A DNA stretch of 64,000 nucleotides, from contig NZ_JAFFZW010000005.1 of assembly GCF_017826695.1 (NCBI RefSeq), positions 310,001 to 374,000 of the forward strand, given 5' to 3'. This document shows, one piece after another, positions 1 to 8,799 of the stretch. Made by a program: the position numbers and the translations under genes. The stretch's first letter is position 1; every line of letters begins with the position of its first letter. This stretch comes from Pseudomonas alliivorans (lineage in GTDB: Bacteria > Pseudomonadota > Gammaproteobacteria > Pseudomonadales > Pseudomonadaceae). The notes below the pieces were generated by a model, which saw only the letters and a program-made list of their open reading frames with translations, had not been told where the DNA came from and searched no databases.

Positions 1-687
1 CAGCGCCGCCGGAGCCAGATAGGCACGGTACTGGCCGGGTTCGAGGGTATGCAGCGGGCGACCCAGATAATCCAGTTGCTCGCGGGCCTGCTCGAAGCGA
101 CGGCTGAACGCCTCGTTGTCCCAGTCATGACCAGCATAGTTGGCCTTCACGGCCTGACCGTTTTCGTGAAACAGGCTCCAGTCGAAGTTGAAGCTGTTGG
201 CCTGATGCCAGCCCAGCGCACCCCATGAACTGGCGAAACCCCGGTACAGCGGGCCTGAAGCATAGAAACCGACCAGGTCCAGTCCTTGAGCCAGTTCGCT
301 GATCCGTTCTACGACCTGCCCGCTGTCAGGCAGCGGATTCTCCTGAACGTTATTGCTTTGCCACGCCTGCGTGTTGGGCAGCAGATACGGGTCCTTCGAC
401 AGCAGCGGCAACGTTTCGCGCAGTTGCTGAAGGGCATCGGTCAGACGTTGGGCATCGGTGTCGTTATCGCCGGACAGCGTCACTTCCAGATTGGCGTGGC
501 GGCCGTCATCAATCAGTTTCAAGCTCAGAATGGCCTGCTGCACCTGCCCGGCCTGGCGCACCTGGCCGTGGTTGAAACGAATGAAATCCGACGCCTCGGC
601 GTCATAGGCCAGGGTGAACTGTTCGGTCGGGCGGATGGCCGCCTTGAGCAAGGCGACCAGCGCCTCGAATTGCTGTTGCTGAGTCAT
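1..687 (-). CDS. TldD/PmbA-family peptidase-like partner (3' end outside window)
   Basis: The frame is open for 229 codons from an ATG at 687 to the window edge, so only the N-terminal part is present. The protein begins MTQQQQFEALVALLKAAIRP. Its start overlaps the stop of the upstream TldD-like gene in a TGATG, so the two are translationally coupled. TldD and TldE/PmbA proteins form heteromeric peptidases in which only the TldD-type subunit carries the metal-binding HExxxH motif; by position this is the second subunit. No HExxxH is visible in the portion present. The family call rests mainly on the coupling with the TldD-like gene and is an inference; the substrate is unknown. Confidence 0.7.
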   Translation of the reverse strand, partial: MTQQQQFEALVALLKAAIRPTEQFTLAYDAEASDFIRFNHGQVRQAGQVQQAILSLKLIDDGRHANLEVTLSGDNDTDAQRLTDALQQLRETLPLLSKDPYLLPNTQAWQSNNVQENPLPDSGQVVERISELAQGLDLVGFYASGPLYRGFASSWGALGWHQANSFNFDWSLFHENGQAVKANYAGHDWDNEAFSRRFEQAREQLDYLGRPLHTLEPGQYRAYLAPAAL

Positions 688-2129
688 CAGGCATCTCCTC
701 CAAACACATCGACCTGGCTGAAGACACACGCGGGCGTCGCGTGGCCGACCCGGATCACCTGGTTAGGCTCACCCTTGCCGCAGTTCGGCGTGCCCAGCAC
801 CTTGAAGGTGCTGGCATCGCCCACTGCGCTGAGGCTCTTCCAGAAGCGTGCGGAAATCGCCCGATAGTTGGGGTTCTTCACCACGCCTTTGAGTTCGCCG
901 TTCTCGATCAACTGGCCCCATTCGCAGCCGAACTGGAATTTGTTGCGCGCGTCGTCGATGGACCACGAACGGTTGCTCGACATCAGAATGCCGTGCTCGA
1001 TGTTGCCGATCAGGCTGTCCATCGATTGATCACCCGGTTCGATGTTCAAATTGGCCATGCGATCGATGGGCGGTCGGTTCCAACTGCTGGCGCGGCTGTT
1101 GGCCACGCCGTCCAGGCCGCTGCGGTATTGCGACAGTGCGCCACCCAGCGGACGTTGCAGCAGGCCGTCGCGGATCAGGAATTGCTTGCTGGCCGCTGTG
1201 CCTTCGTCGTCATGGCCATAACTGGCGAGCTGCTCGGGGATGTCCGGGTCGAACGTCACGTTGAGCAGGTTGGAGCCGTACTGCAGGGTGCCGAAATCCG
1301 ACATCTTGACGAAGCTGGTGCCTGCGTAATTGCGCTCGTCGCCCAGAATCCGGTCCAGTTCCAGCGGGTGGCCGATGGATTCGTGAATCTGCAGCACCAT
1401 CTGGTCCGGCATCAACAGCAGGTCGCGCTGGCCGGACGGTGTGTTGGGCGCCAGTATCAGCTGTAACGCCTGATCGGCGACTGTCGCTGCCGCGCCGATC
1501 AAACCACAGTTGCTCAGCACTTCAACGCCGCCCTGCTGGCCAAAGTTCTGGCCCCCCAGGCTGCGGGTCTGGCTGTCGGTTCCGTCGTAGGCCGTGACGC
1601 TCACGCCCGGAAAGACAAAGCGCTGCGCCTGGCGCAATTCGGCACCTGCGCTGTTTAAGTAAATCTGTTCGACCGTTTCCAGCCCCAACTCGGCTTGCCA
1701 GTTGACGAGCCGGTCGTCTTTCGGGACGGCCGTGGACTCGCTCATCAGCAGGCCGATGCAGTCGCTCAGCGACGGGAAAGCCTGGTTGAAGTTTGGCGAG
1801 AAGTAGTCGGCCTTTGCAGTGGACACGGGCTGTTCGCTCAGGTCCAGCAACGCATGTGGCGCCAGACGGCGAGCCATGGCCTCGGCCTGATTCAGGGCGG
1901 TCTGCAGACCGTTTTGGGAAATATCATGGGTCGCGGCGTAAGTTTCGACGCCATTGAAGCGCACCGTCAGCATTGCCCCTTCATCGGCGAACAGCGAAGG
2001 CGGCTCGGCCACGTTCTTGCGCACAGACAGACGCTGACCGTTTCGACGGACATAACGCACGGAAAAGAATTGCGCATCACTCTTGAGGGCAGCAAACCGC
2101 TGCTTGAGCTGAGCGGAGAAATCGAACAT
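687..2129 (-). CDS. TldD-like metallopeptidase
   Basis: A 480-residue protein of the U62/TldD family. The metalloprotease motif HESIGH (HExxxH) lies near residues 249-254, followed by PLELDRILGDE, which is typical of TldD. Length fits the family. Such enzymes, with a TldE/PmbA partner, degrade or mature unfolded or modified peptides in the cytosol. It starts at ATG 2129 and its stop overlaps the start of the partner gene. Pseudomonads usually have a canonical tldD/pmbA set elsewhere, so this is probably an additional TldD-type pair; that is from memory and needs a genome search. No promoter was assigned in the 313 bases upstream. Confidence 0.85.
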   Translation of the reverse strand: MFDFSAQLKQRFAALKSDAQFFSVRYVRRNGQRLSVRKNVAEPPSLFADEGAMLTVRFNGVETYAATHDISQNGLQTALNQAEAMARRLAPHALLDLSEQPVSTAKADYFSPNFNQAFPSLSDCIGLLMSESTAVPKDDRLVNWQAELGLETVEQIYLNSAGAELRQAQRFVFPGVSVTAYDGTDSQTRSLGGQNFGQQGGVEVLSNCGLIGAAATVADQALQLILAPNTPSGQRDLLLMPDQMVLQIHESIGHPLELDRILGDERNYAGTSFVKMSDFGTLQYGSNLLNVTFDPDIPEQLASYGHDDEGTAASKQFLIRDGLLQRPLGGALSQYRSGLDGVANSRASSWNRPPIDRMANLNIEPGDQSMDSLIGNIEHGILMSSNRSWSIDDARNKFQFGCEWGQLIENGELKGVVKNPNYRAISARFWKSLSAVGDASTFKVLGTPNCGKGEPNQVIRVGHATPACVFSQVDVFGGDA

Positions 2130-2298
2130 GCAGACAAGCTCCTTCTTGAGGGCGGTCGGTGAAGTCCGGACGGTCTTGTGGACCGATTGCCTTGAAGACG
2201 GAGATTAACCCGAGGACGGGCCGCGCTGCACCCATAAGGTTGAGATAGACGCTTGCGTGGCCCTTGGACGAAGTATCTGACTGAGTGCATATCCCCTG

Positions 2299-2380
2299 GA
2301 AGGCGGCTTGCCAGCTATGGCGTACGTTCAGTCACCGATAGGTCGCTGCTTGAAAAGCATCGCCGGCAGGCCGCCTCCCA
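2299..2380. repeat. REP palindrome pair between betA and the tldD-like gene
   Basis: Two GC-rich half-sites, GGCGGCTTGCC at about 2302-2312 and GGCAGGCCGCC at about 2364-2374, are inverted relative to each other and separated by about 50 bases. Similar half-sites occur at 14446-14525 and 59089-59112, which supports a dispersed REP family. The rest of the 2130-2442 gap shows one further small hairpin (CTGGGC at 2416-2421 with GCCCAG at 2427-2432) without a T run, and no convincing gene. Confidence 0.6.
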
Positions 2381-2442
2381 CCGTCCGGTGGTTGCAGCAA
2401 GACAGGTGTATGACGCTGGGCGCAGAGCCCAGGCGTGATCAA

Positions 2443-4143
2443 TTATGCCTGGTGCGTGACCTCGCGCAGCGGCTTGCCACGCGCTGGCTTGTCGCCAGCC
2501 ACGAAGTAGTCCGCAGTGCTGCGCGGCAGGGGCTGGCGGCCGCGGATCTTGTCGGCGATTTTCTCGGCGATCATGATCGTTGGCGCGTTCAGGTTGCCGG
2601 TGGTGATGATCGGCATGATCGACGCATCCACCACGCGCAGGCTCTGCATGCCATGCACGCGACCCTGACCATCGACCACAGCCATCTCGTCGGTGCCCAT
2701 CTTGCAGGAGCAAGACGGGTGATAGGCCGTCTCCGCATGTTCACGCACGAACTGGTCCAGCGCCTCGTCCGACTGCACGTCAATACCGGGGCTGATTTCA
2801 CGACCACGGTACGGATCCAGCGCAGGCTGCTGCATGATTTCGCGTGTCAGGCGGATGCCGTCACGGAATTCCTGCCAGTCCTGCTCGGACGCCATGTAAT
2901 TGAACAGAATGCTAGGGTACTCGCGCGGGTCCTTGGACCTGACGTGCACGCGGCCACGGCTTGGCGAACGCATTGAGCCGACGTGAGCCTGGAACCCATG
3001 CTCCTGCACGCCCTTGGTGCCGTTGTAGTTAATCGCTACCGGCAGAAAGTGATACTGAATGTTCGGCCACTCGAACGCTTCGCTCGAACGGATAAAGCCA
3101 CCGGCTTCGAACTGGTTGCTGGCGCCGATGCCGGTGCCGAGGAACATCCATTCCGCACCGATTGCAGGCTGGTTCCACCACATCAGGGAAGGGTAGAGCG
3201 ACACAGGCTGAGTGCAGGCGTATTGCAGGTACATCTCCAGGTGATCCTGAAGGTTCTGACCGACGCCCGGCAGATCGTGAACCACAGGAATGTCCAGCTT
3301 GTTGAGCAGCTCGGCCGGGCCGACGCCGGAGCGCTGAAGGATCTGCGGCGACGCGATGGCGCCGGCACACAGCAGGACTTCCTTGCGGGCACGGGCTTCA
3401 TGGCGGGTGTCGCTGTCGCCCACCAGATACGCCACGCCTGTGGCACGCTTGCCTTCGAACAGGATGCGGTCGGTCAGGGCATGGGTGACGATGGTCAGGG
3501 TCGAGCGCTTTTTCGCTTCGTCCAGATAGCCACGCGCCGTGCTGGCGCGGCGGCCCTTGGGCGTCACGGTACGGTCCATCGGGCCGAAGCCTTCCTGCTG
3601 ATAACCGTTAAGGTCGTCGGTACGCGGGTAACCGGCCTGTACGCCTGCTTCGACCATGGCGTGGAACAACGGATTGTTGCCAGCCTTGGGCGTGGTGACG
3701 CTCACCGGACCGTCGCCGCCGTGGTAGTCGTTGGCACCGATGTCGCGGGTTTCGGCCTTGCGGAAGTACGGCAGGCAGTCGAGGTAGCTCCAGTCTTCCA
3801 GACCGGGTTCCTTCGCCCAACCGTCATAGTCCATCGCGTTGCCACGGATGTAGCACATGCCGTTGATCAACGACGAGCCGCCTAGGCCCTTGCCGCGACC
3901 GCACTCCATGCGGCGGTTGTTCATGTGCGGCTCTGGCTCGGTCTCGTACGCCCAGTTGTAGCGGCGGCCTTGCAGCGGAAACGCCAAAGCCGCAGGCATC
4001 TGGGTACGGAAATCCAGACGGTAGTCCGGGCCACCGGCTTCCAGCAGCAGAACGGTGACGCCTTCGTCTTCGGTCAGACGGGCTGCCAGAGTGTTACCGG
4101 CCGAACCGGCACCAATGATGATGTAATCGAATTCCTGGGACAT
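2443..4143 (-). CDS. betA: Choline dehydrogenase BetA
   Basis: A 566-residue GMC-family flavoenzyme that oxidises choline to betaine aldehyde, and betaine aldehyde further, at the membrane. An FAD-binding Rossmann motif GAGSAGNTLAARL lies at the N-terminus, a GMC signature GRGKGLGGSSLING near residue 85, and the C-terminal active-site segment YHPSCSCKMG near residue 470. I chose ATG 4143 (MSQEFDYIIIGAG), because the open frame upstream adds 26 residues with no homology to the nucleotide-binding fold. It is the last gene of betI-betB-betA. An unusually strong hairpin lies between betB and betA. Confidence 0.95.
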   Translation of the reverse strand: MSQEFDYIIIGAGSAGNTLAARLTEDEGVTVLLLEAGGPDYRLDFRTQMPAALAFPLQGRRYNWAYETEPEPHMNNRRMECGRGKGLGGSSLINGMCYIRGNAMDYDGWAKEPGLEDWSYLDCLPYFRKAETRDIGANDYHGGDGPVSVTTPKAGNNPLFHAMVEAGVQAGYPRTDDLNGYQQEGFGPMDRTVTPKGRRASTARGYLDEAKKRSTLTIVTHALTDRILFEGKRATGVAYLVGDSDTRHEARARKEVLLCAGAIASPQILQRSGVGPAELLNKLDIPVVHDLPGVGQNLQDHLEMYLQYACTQPVSLYPSLMWWNQPAIGAEWMFLGTGIGASNQFEAGGFIRSSEAFEWPNIQYHFLPVAINYNGTKGVQEHGFQAHVGSMRSPSRGRVHVRSKDPREYPSILFNYMASEQDWQEFRDGIRLTREIMQQPALDPYRGREISPGIDVQSDEALDQFVREHAETAYHPSCSCKMGTDEMAVVDGQGRVHGMQSLRVVDASIMPIITTGNLNAPTIMIAEKIADKIRGRQPLPRSTADYFVAGDKPARGKPLREVTHQA

Positions 4144-4240
4144 AAATGCGCCCTCTTCAAGGTAGGTGGGGCAAATGCAAATCAGCGCGGGTCGAGCAGC
4201 TTGTGGCTCGACCCCTAGCACCCCATGCTAGTGCGCTACT

Positions 4241-4285
4241 TGAGGCGGGCCTCTTCACGAGATGGCTCGTGAAGGCCTCGCCTCA
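4241..4285. other. Long hairpin in the betB-betA spacer
   Basis: The segment folds into one long stem. TGAGGCG at 4241-4247 pairs with CGCCTCA at 4279-4285, GGCC with GGCC, and TTCACGAG at 4254-4261 with CTCGTGAA at 4266-4273, closing an ATGG loop. There is no T run, so a simple intrinsic terminator is unlikely. Its place within the operon suggests a role in mRNA stability or processing, or a degenerate repeat element; neither is shown. Confidence 0.6.
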
Positions 4286-4308
4286 GACGAAATTCAACTC
4301 AACGAACC

Positions 4309-5781
4309 TCAGAAAACCGACGCGTAGTCACCCAGCTCGATCTGTACCGACTTGATTCGTGTGTACTGGGCCAGCGAGCTGATACCGTTTTCACGGCCCA
4401 CACCCGACTGCTTGTAACCGCCGACCGGCATTTGTGCCGCCGACTCGCCCCAGGCGTTGATCCAGCAGATGCCGGCTTCCAGCAGATGGATCACACGATG
4501 AGCGCGGTTCAGGTCGCGGGTCACGATGCCGGCCGCCAGACCGAAATCGGTGTCGTTGGCGCGGCGGACCACTTCGTCTTCGGTGTCGTAGCCGAGGATG
4601 CTCATCACCGGGCCGAAGATCTCTTCGCGCACGATGGTCATCTCGTCGGTGCAATCGGTGAACACGGTTGGCGCGACATAGGCGCCTTTGGCGAACTCAC
4701 CGCCAGTCAGTCGCTCGCCGCCACACAGCAGACGTGCGCCCTGTTCCTTGCCCTTGGCGATGTAGCCCAGCACGCTTTCCATGTGCTCGAAGCTCACCAG
4801 TGGGCCAAAGTTGATGTTTTCGTCTTCCGGGTTACCGGCACGAATGCGCTTCACACGCTCAAGGATCTTCGCTTCGAACTCGGCCTTCAGTGCGTTCGGT
4901 ACGAATACGCGTGTGCCGTTGGTGCAGACCTGACCCGAGCTGTAGAAGTTGGCCATCATCGCGATGTCGGCAGCGCGATCCAGATCGGCGTCTTCGAACA
5001 CGATCAGCGGCGATTTGCCGCCCAGCTCCATGGTCACTTCCTTGAGCGACGAACTCGAAGCGCTGGCCATGACTTTCTTGCCGGTGTCGGTGCCGCCGGT
5101 GAAGGAGACTTTCTCGATGCGCGGGTGCTCGGTGATCCAGGTGCCGACTTCACGGCCGCTGCCGGTCAGCACGTTGAACACGCCGTCCGGTACGCCCGCT
5201 TCGGTGTAGATTTCGGCCAGTTTCAAGGTGGTCAGCGAGGTGACTTCACTTGGCTTGAAGATCATCGCGTTGCCTGCGGCCAGCGCTGGCGCGGATTTCC
5301 ACAGGGCGATCTGGATCGGGTAATTCCACGCGCCGATCCCGGCCACCACACCCAGCGGCTCGCGGCGGGTGTAGACAAAGGATGAATCGCGCAGCGGGAT
5401 CTGTTCGCCTTCGATGGCGGGCACCAGGCCTGCGTAGTACTCCAGCACGTCAGCGCCGGTGACGATGTCGACGTAACGGGTTTCCGAGATGGCCTTGCCG
5501 GTGTCCAGTGTTTCCAGAGCGGCCAGTTCATCGTTGCGCTCTCGAAGGATGTCGACGGCACGACGCAGGATGCGCGAACGCTCGACTGCGGTCATGGCGG
5601 CCCAGATTTTCTGGCCCTTTTCAGCGGCGACCACGGCGCGCTCGACATCTTCCTGACTGGCGCGCTGGATCTTGGCCAGCACTTCGCCGTTCGCCGGGTT
5701 GATGGAGTCGAAGGTCTCGGAGTTGCTGGCATCGACATAACCGCCGTCGATGTAAAGTTTTTGCAATTCAAAACGGGCCAT
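4309..5781 (-). CDS. betB: Betaine aldehyde dehydrogenase BetB
   Basis: A 490-residue NAD(P)-dependent aldehyde dehydrogenase that converts betaine aldehyde to glycine betaine in the cytosol. The catalytic base lies in VTMELGGKSP (Glu near residue 252) and the nucleophile in SSGQVCTNGTRVF (Cys near residue 286); the cofactor loop FTGGTDTGK is present. Length is typical of BetB. It lies between betI and betA on the same strand, 106 bases after betI, so BetI control of the whole unit is expected. Confidence 0.96.
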   Translation of the reverse strand: MARFELQKLYIDGGYVDASNSETFDSINPANGEVLAKIQRASQEDVERAVVAAEKGQKIWAAMTAVERSRILRRAVDILRERNDELAALETLDTGKAISETRYVDIVTGADVLEYYAGLVPAIEGEQIPLRDSSFVYTRREPLGVVAGIGAWNYPIQIALWKSAPALAAGNAMIFKPSEVTSLTTLKLAEIYTEAGVPDGVFNVLTGSGREVGTWITEHPRIEKVSFTGGTDTGKKVMASASSSSLKEVTMELGGKSPLIVFEDADLDRAADIAMMANFYSSGQVCTNGTRVFVPNALKAEFEAKILERVKRIRAGNPEDENINFGPLVSFEHMESVLGYIAKGKEQGARLLCGGERLTGGEFAKGAYVAPTVFTDCTDEMTIVREEIFGPVMSILGYDTEDEVVRRANDTDFGLAAGIVTRDLNRAHRVIHLLEAGICWINAWGESAAQMPVGGYKQSGVGRENGISSLAQYTRIKSVQIELGDYASVF

Positions 5782-5887
5782 AAAGTCCTCGCAAATTCAG
5801 TGGGGGAGGCGATGACTGATTTCAGTGTGCCGGAAACATTGGGCAACACGGTGGTGCAGTCGTTCGGTGATGGCGCTTCGAAAGCGC

Positions 5888-6481
5888 TCAGTTCGCCGAT
5901 TTCGCCAATTGAAAATCCATGTATTCGTAAGCGATCCGTTGCGCTTGCTCGGTGTCGAATGCATCGCCTGACAGCGCGCCTCTCAGCCACAGCCCATCGA
6001 TCAGGGCTGCGAGCCCGCGGGCTGCGTTGCGTGCCTGTTCCAGCGGCAAGGCGCGACGGAACTGACCGCACAAATTCGAATACAGGCGATGGTCGTTGAT
6101 GCGCTGCAAACGGTGCAGCGACGGGTGGTGCATGCTGGTTGCCCAGAAGGCGAGCCAGGTTTTCATGGCCGGGCCATTGACCTGGCTGGCGTCGAAGTTG
6201 CCTTCGATGATCACTTGCAGATGCGCACGCGGACTATCGTCGGTCAGGGCCTGACGGCGGTCTCTGACGGTCTGGATCAGTGCATTCATCAGATGGCGCA
6301 TGGTGGCTGCGATCAGGCCGTTCTTGTCCTGAAAGTAGTGACTGATGATGCCGTTCGAAACACCTGCAAGGCGGGCGATCAACGCGATACTGGCGTCGCC
6401 CATGCCGACCTGATCGACCGCAGTAAGCGTGGCCTGGATCAACTGTTGGCGGCGGATGGGTTGCATACCGACCTTTGGCAT
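5888..6481 (-). CDS. betI: TetR-family choline-responsive repressor BetI
   Basis: A 197-residue TetR-type regulator. The N-terminal helix-turn-helix (IALIARLAGVSNGIISHYF, about residues 30-50) matches BetI, and the C-terminal part is the ligand-binding/dimerisation domain. BetI represses the bet genes and is relieved by choline. It is first in betI-betB-betA, and an AT-rich palindrome of the BetI type lies 70-90 bases upstream of its ATG. Confidence 0.95.
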   Translation of the reverse strand: MPKVGMQPIRRQQLIQATLTAVDQVGMGDASIALIARLAGVSNGIISHYFQDKNGLIAATMRHLMNALIQTVRDRRQALTDDSPRAHLQVIIEGNFDASQVNGPAMKTWLAFWATSMHHPSLHRLQRINDHRLYSNLCGQFRRALPLEQARNAARGLAALIDGLWLRGALSGDAFDTEQAQRIAYEYMDFQLAKSAN

Positions 6482-6551
6482 AAGCGCGATTCTCCCGAGT
6501 GGCTGAAGTGATCGTTATACCGAAATGGCTGGCACAGTCTAAAGATTTTTA

Positions 6552-6565
6552 ATTGAACGATCAAT
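6552..6565. promoter_or_regulatory. Probable BetI operator upstream of betI
   Basis: ATTGA (6552-6556) and TCAAT (6561-6565) form a perfect inverted repeat around ACGA, embedded in an AT-rich stretch that contrasts with the GC-rich surroundings. TTGA/TCAA half-sites of this type are the kind BetI binds in enterobacteria and pseudomonads. It sits between betI and the convergent-facing end of cbcV, in the betI promoter region. Confidence 0.65.
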
Positions 6566-6677
6566 CAATAAAAAACATTGGGCGTGATCAGAGCGCGGGA
6601 GATGAGTGATCATTCCCGCGTTTCAGGCTCAGGATGCAGTCGGGACGTCATGCATCCCAAAGGGTCTGATCATGCTG

Positions 6678-6706
6678 CTGCATCAGGCGCATGAGTCCTG
6701 ATGCAG
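6678..6706 (-). terminator. Hairpin just after cbcV
   Basis: CTGCATCAGG (6678-6687) and CCTGATGCAG (6697-6706) form a perfect 10-bp stem with a 9-base loop, beginning six bases beyond the cbcV stop. No T run follows on the minus strand, so it may act as a weak or Rho-assisted terminator or as a 3' protective hairpin of the cbcXWV message. Confidence 0.5.
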
Positions 6707-6711
6707 TGCGG

Positions 6712-7890
6712 TCAGCCGTGGTTCTTGCCCAGCAGTGCGTGATACAGCTCGGTGTCGCCGAGGATGCCGACGACCTGATTGCCGTCCTGCAGCACCAGTT
6801 TGTTGCCAGTCTGGTAGCGGATCTGCAACGCGTCGCGCATGCCGATGTTGGAGTGCACCAGGGTGGGGCGGCGGTCCAGCGTGTTGACGTCCTGGCCCGG
6901 CGTCCAGTTCTGCAAGTCCAGCGCGCCGGTGCCTTGGCGTGCGCCTTTGATGACATTGCCTTCGGCCAGATCCAGCCAGGAGTCGCCGCCCGGATCCAGA
7001 CACACCGAGCCGTTGACTCGGGTGCATTGATCGACCGTGCGCATCAGGCTGCGGCCGCACAGCACGTTCAGCGGGTTGGTGTGAGCGACGAAGGTACGCA
7101 CGTACTCGTCTGCAGGATTGAGGACGATCTGCTCCGGCACGCTGTACTGAACGATGCGGCCGTCTTTCATGATTGCGATGCGGCTGCCCAGTTTCAGCGC
7201 CTCATCCAGGTCATGACTGACGAACACGATGGTCTTGCTCAGCTTGCTTTGCAGCGCCAGCAGTTCGTCCTGCAGGCCCTGACGGATCAACGGGTCGAGC
7301 GCCGAGAACGGTTCGTCCATCAGCAGAATGTCGGCGTCCATGGCCAACGCACGGGCCAGGCCAACGCGCTGTTGCATGCCGCCGGAAAGCTCGTCCGGCT
7401 TCTTGTTGCGCCATTGCGTCAGGCCGACCAGTTCCAGCTTTTCGTCCACCAGCTTGCGCCGTTCCTTTTCAGGGCGACCCTGCATTTCGAGGCCGAAGCT
7501 GATGTTCTCGCGCACGGTCAGCCAGGGCATCAGGGCGAACTTCTGGAAGACCATGGCGATGCGTTTGGTGCGCATCATCTTCAGTTCAGCCGCCGTGCAA
7601 TTGGCTATGTTGATCTGCGAGCCTTCGTGCTCGACGAACAGCGAGCCACGGCTCACGGTGTTGAGGCCATTGATGCAGCGCAACAGGCTGGACTTGCCGG
7701 AACCGGACAGGCCCATCAGCACGCAGATTTCGCCTTTCTCGATCTCCAGTGTGGCGTTTTCCACACCCACGATCTGCCCGGTTTTCTTGAGGATCTGGTC
7801 ACGCGTCAGGCCTTCGTCCAGCAGCTTGAGGGCCTCACGCGGGTCCTTGGAGAAGATGACGTCTACCTTGTCGAATTTGATAATACTCAT
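6712..7890 (-). CDS. cbcV: Choline/betaine/carnitine ABC transporter, ATP-binding subunit
   Basis: A 392-residue ATPase of the glycine-betaine/ProV type. Walker A (GLSGSGKSSLLRC), the signature LSGGMQQRVGLARAL and Walker B (ILLMDEPFSALDP) are intact. The region after residue 280 is the CBS-like C-terminal part found in osmolyte importers. Its ATG at 7890 overlaps the stop of cbcW in an ATGA, so the two are coupled. Next to betIBA and gbdR this is the Cbc transporter described in Pseudomonas (choV in older naming). Confidence 0.93.
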   Translation of the reverse strand: MSIIKFDKVDVIFSKDPREALKLLDEGLTRDQILKKTGQIVGVENATLEIEKGEICVLMGLSGSGKSSLLRCINGLNTVSRGSLFVEHEGSQINIANCTAAELKMMRTKRIAMVFQKFALMPWLTVRENISFGLEMQGRPEKERRKLVDEKLELVGLTQWRNKKPDELSGGMQQRVGLARALAMDADILLMDEPFSALDPLIRQGLQDELLALQSKLSKTIVFVSHDLDEALKLGSRIAIMKDGRIVQYSVPEQIVLNPADEYVRTFVAHTNPLNVLCGRSLMRTVDQCTRVNGSVCLDPGGDSWLDLAEGNVIKGARQGTGALDLQNWTPGQDVNTLDRRPTLVHSNIGMRDALQIRYQTGNKLVLQDGNQVVGILGDTELYHALLGKNHG

Positions 7891-8732
7891 GCGTCGGACC
7901 CTACCTTGGCTTCGGGTTGTTTGCAGATGCGGTCGAGCATGATTGCCAGCAACACAATCGCCAGGCCCGCCTCGAAGCCCAAGGCGATATCAGCGGTGTT
8001 CAATGCGTTGACCACGGGTTTGCCCAGACCGTCGGCACCGACCAGCGCGGCGATCACCACCATCGACAGTGACAGCATGATGCACTGGGTGATACCGGCC
8101 GCGATGCTGGGCATGGCGTAGGGCAGTTCGATGCGTGTCAGCAGTTGGCGGCGCGAGGAGCCGAAGGCCTTGCCCGCGTCCAGCAATTCATGAGGCACGT
8201 CGCGGATGCCCAGATAAGTCAGGCGGATCGGCGCGGCGATGGCGAACACCACCGTCGAGATCAGGCCGGGCACCACGCCCAGACCGAACAGCGTCAGCGT
8301 CGGAATCAGGTAAACGAAAGTGGGCACCGTCTGCATCAAGTCGAGCAGCGGGCGGATGACCGTGTAGAACATCGGCTTGTGCGCGGCAATGATGCCCAGC
8401 GGCACGCCGATCACGACACAGACCATGGTGGCGAACAGCACCTGTGCCAGCGTTTCCATGGTTTCCTGCCAGTAATGCAGGTTCAGGATCAGCAGGAACG
8501 AAAGAATGACGAAGACCGTCAGGCCCCATTTGCGCTGGATGAAATGGGCGAGTGCGGCGATCAGGCCAATCAGTACCAGCGGGTTGAACCAGGTGAGGGC
8601 GAAGGTCAGCCCGTGGATCATCATTTCCAGTGTCGAGGCAATCGCATCGAAGTAGTCGGCACCATTGCGTGTCAACCAGTCGACGAACGCCGCGATGTAC
8701 TCGCCCAAAGGGATTTTATGATCAGTCAGCAT
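7887..8732 (-). CDS. cbcW: Choline/betaine/carnitine ABC transporter, permease
   Basis: A 281-residue inner-membrane permease of the ProW/OpuCB type with about six to seven hydrophobic segments. The EAA-type loop that contacts the ATPase is in ELLDAGKAFGSSRRQLLTRI near residue 190. It lies between the binding protein and ATPase genes, 67 bases after cbcX and overlapping cbcV by four bases. Confidence 0.93.
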   Translation of the reverse strand: MLTDHKIPLGEYIAAFVDWLTRNGADYFDAIASTLEMMIHGLTFALTWFNPLVLIGLIAALAHFIQRKWGLTVFVILSFLLILNLHYWQETMETLAQVLFATMVCVVIGVPLGIIAAHKPMFYTVIRPLLDLMQTVPTFVYLIPTLTLFGLGVVPGLISTVVFAIAAPIRLTYLGIRDVPHELLDAGKAFGSSRRQLLTRIELPYAMPSIAAGITQCIMLSLSMVVIAALVGADGLGKPVVNALNTADIALGFEAGLAIVLLAIMLDRICKQPEAKVGSDA

Positions 8733-8799
8733 GATAGTGATTGTCCGCTTGCGGGGGAAAGTGAAGACAGCAGGCGGGGCCGGCCCGCCTGCTGTCGGC

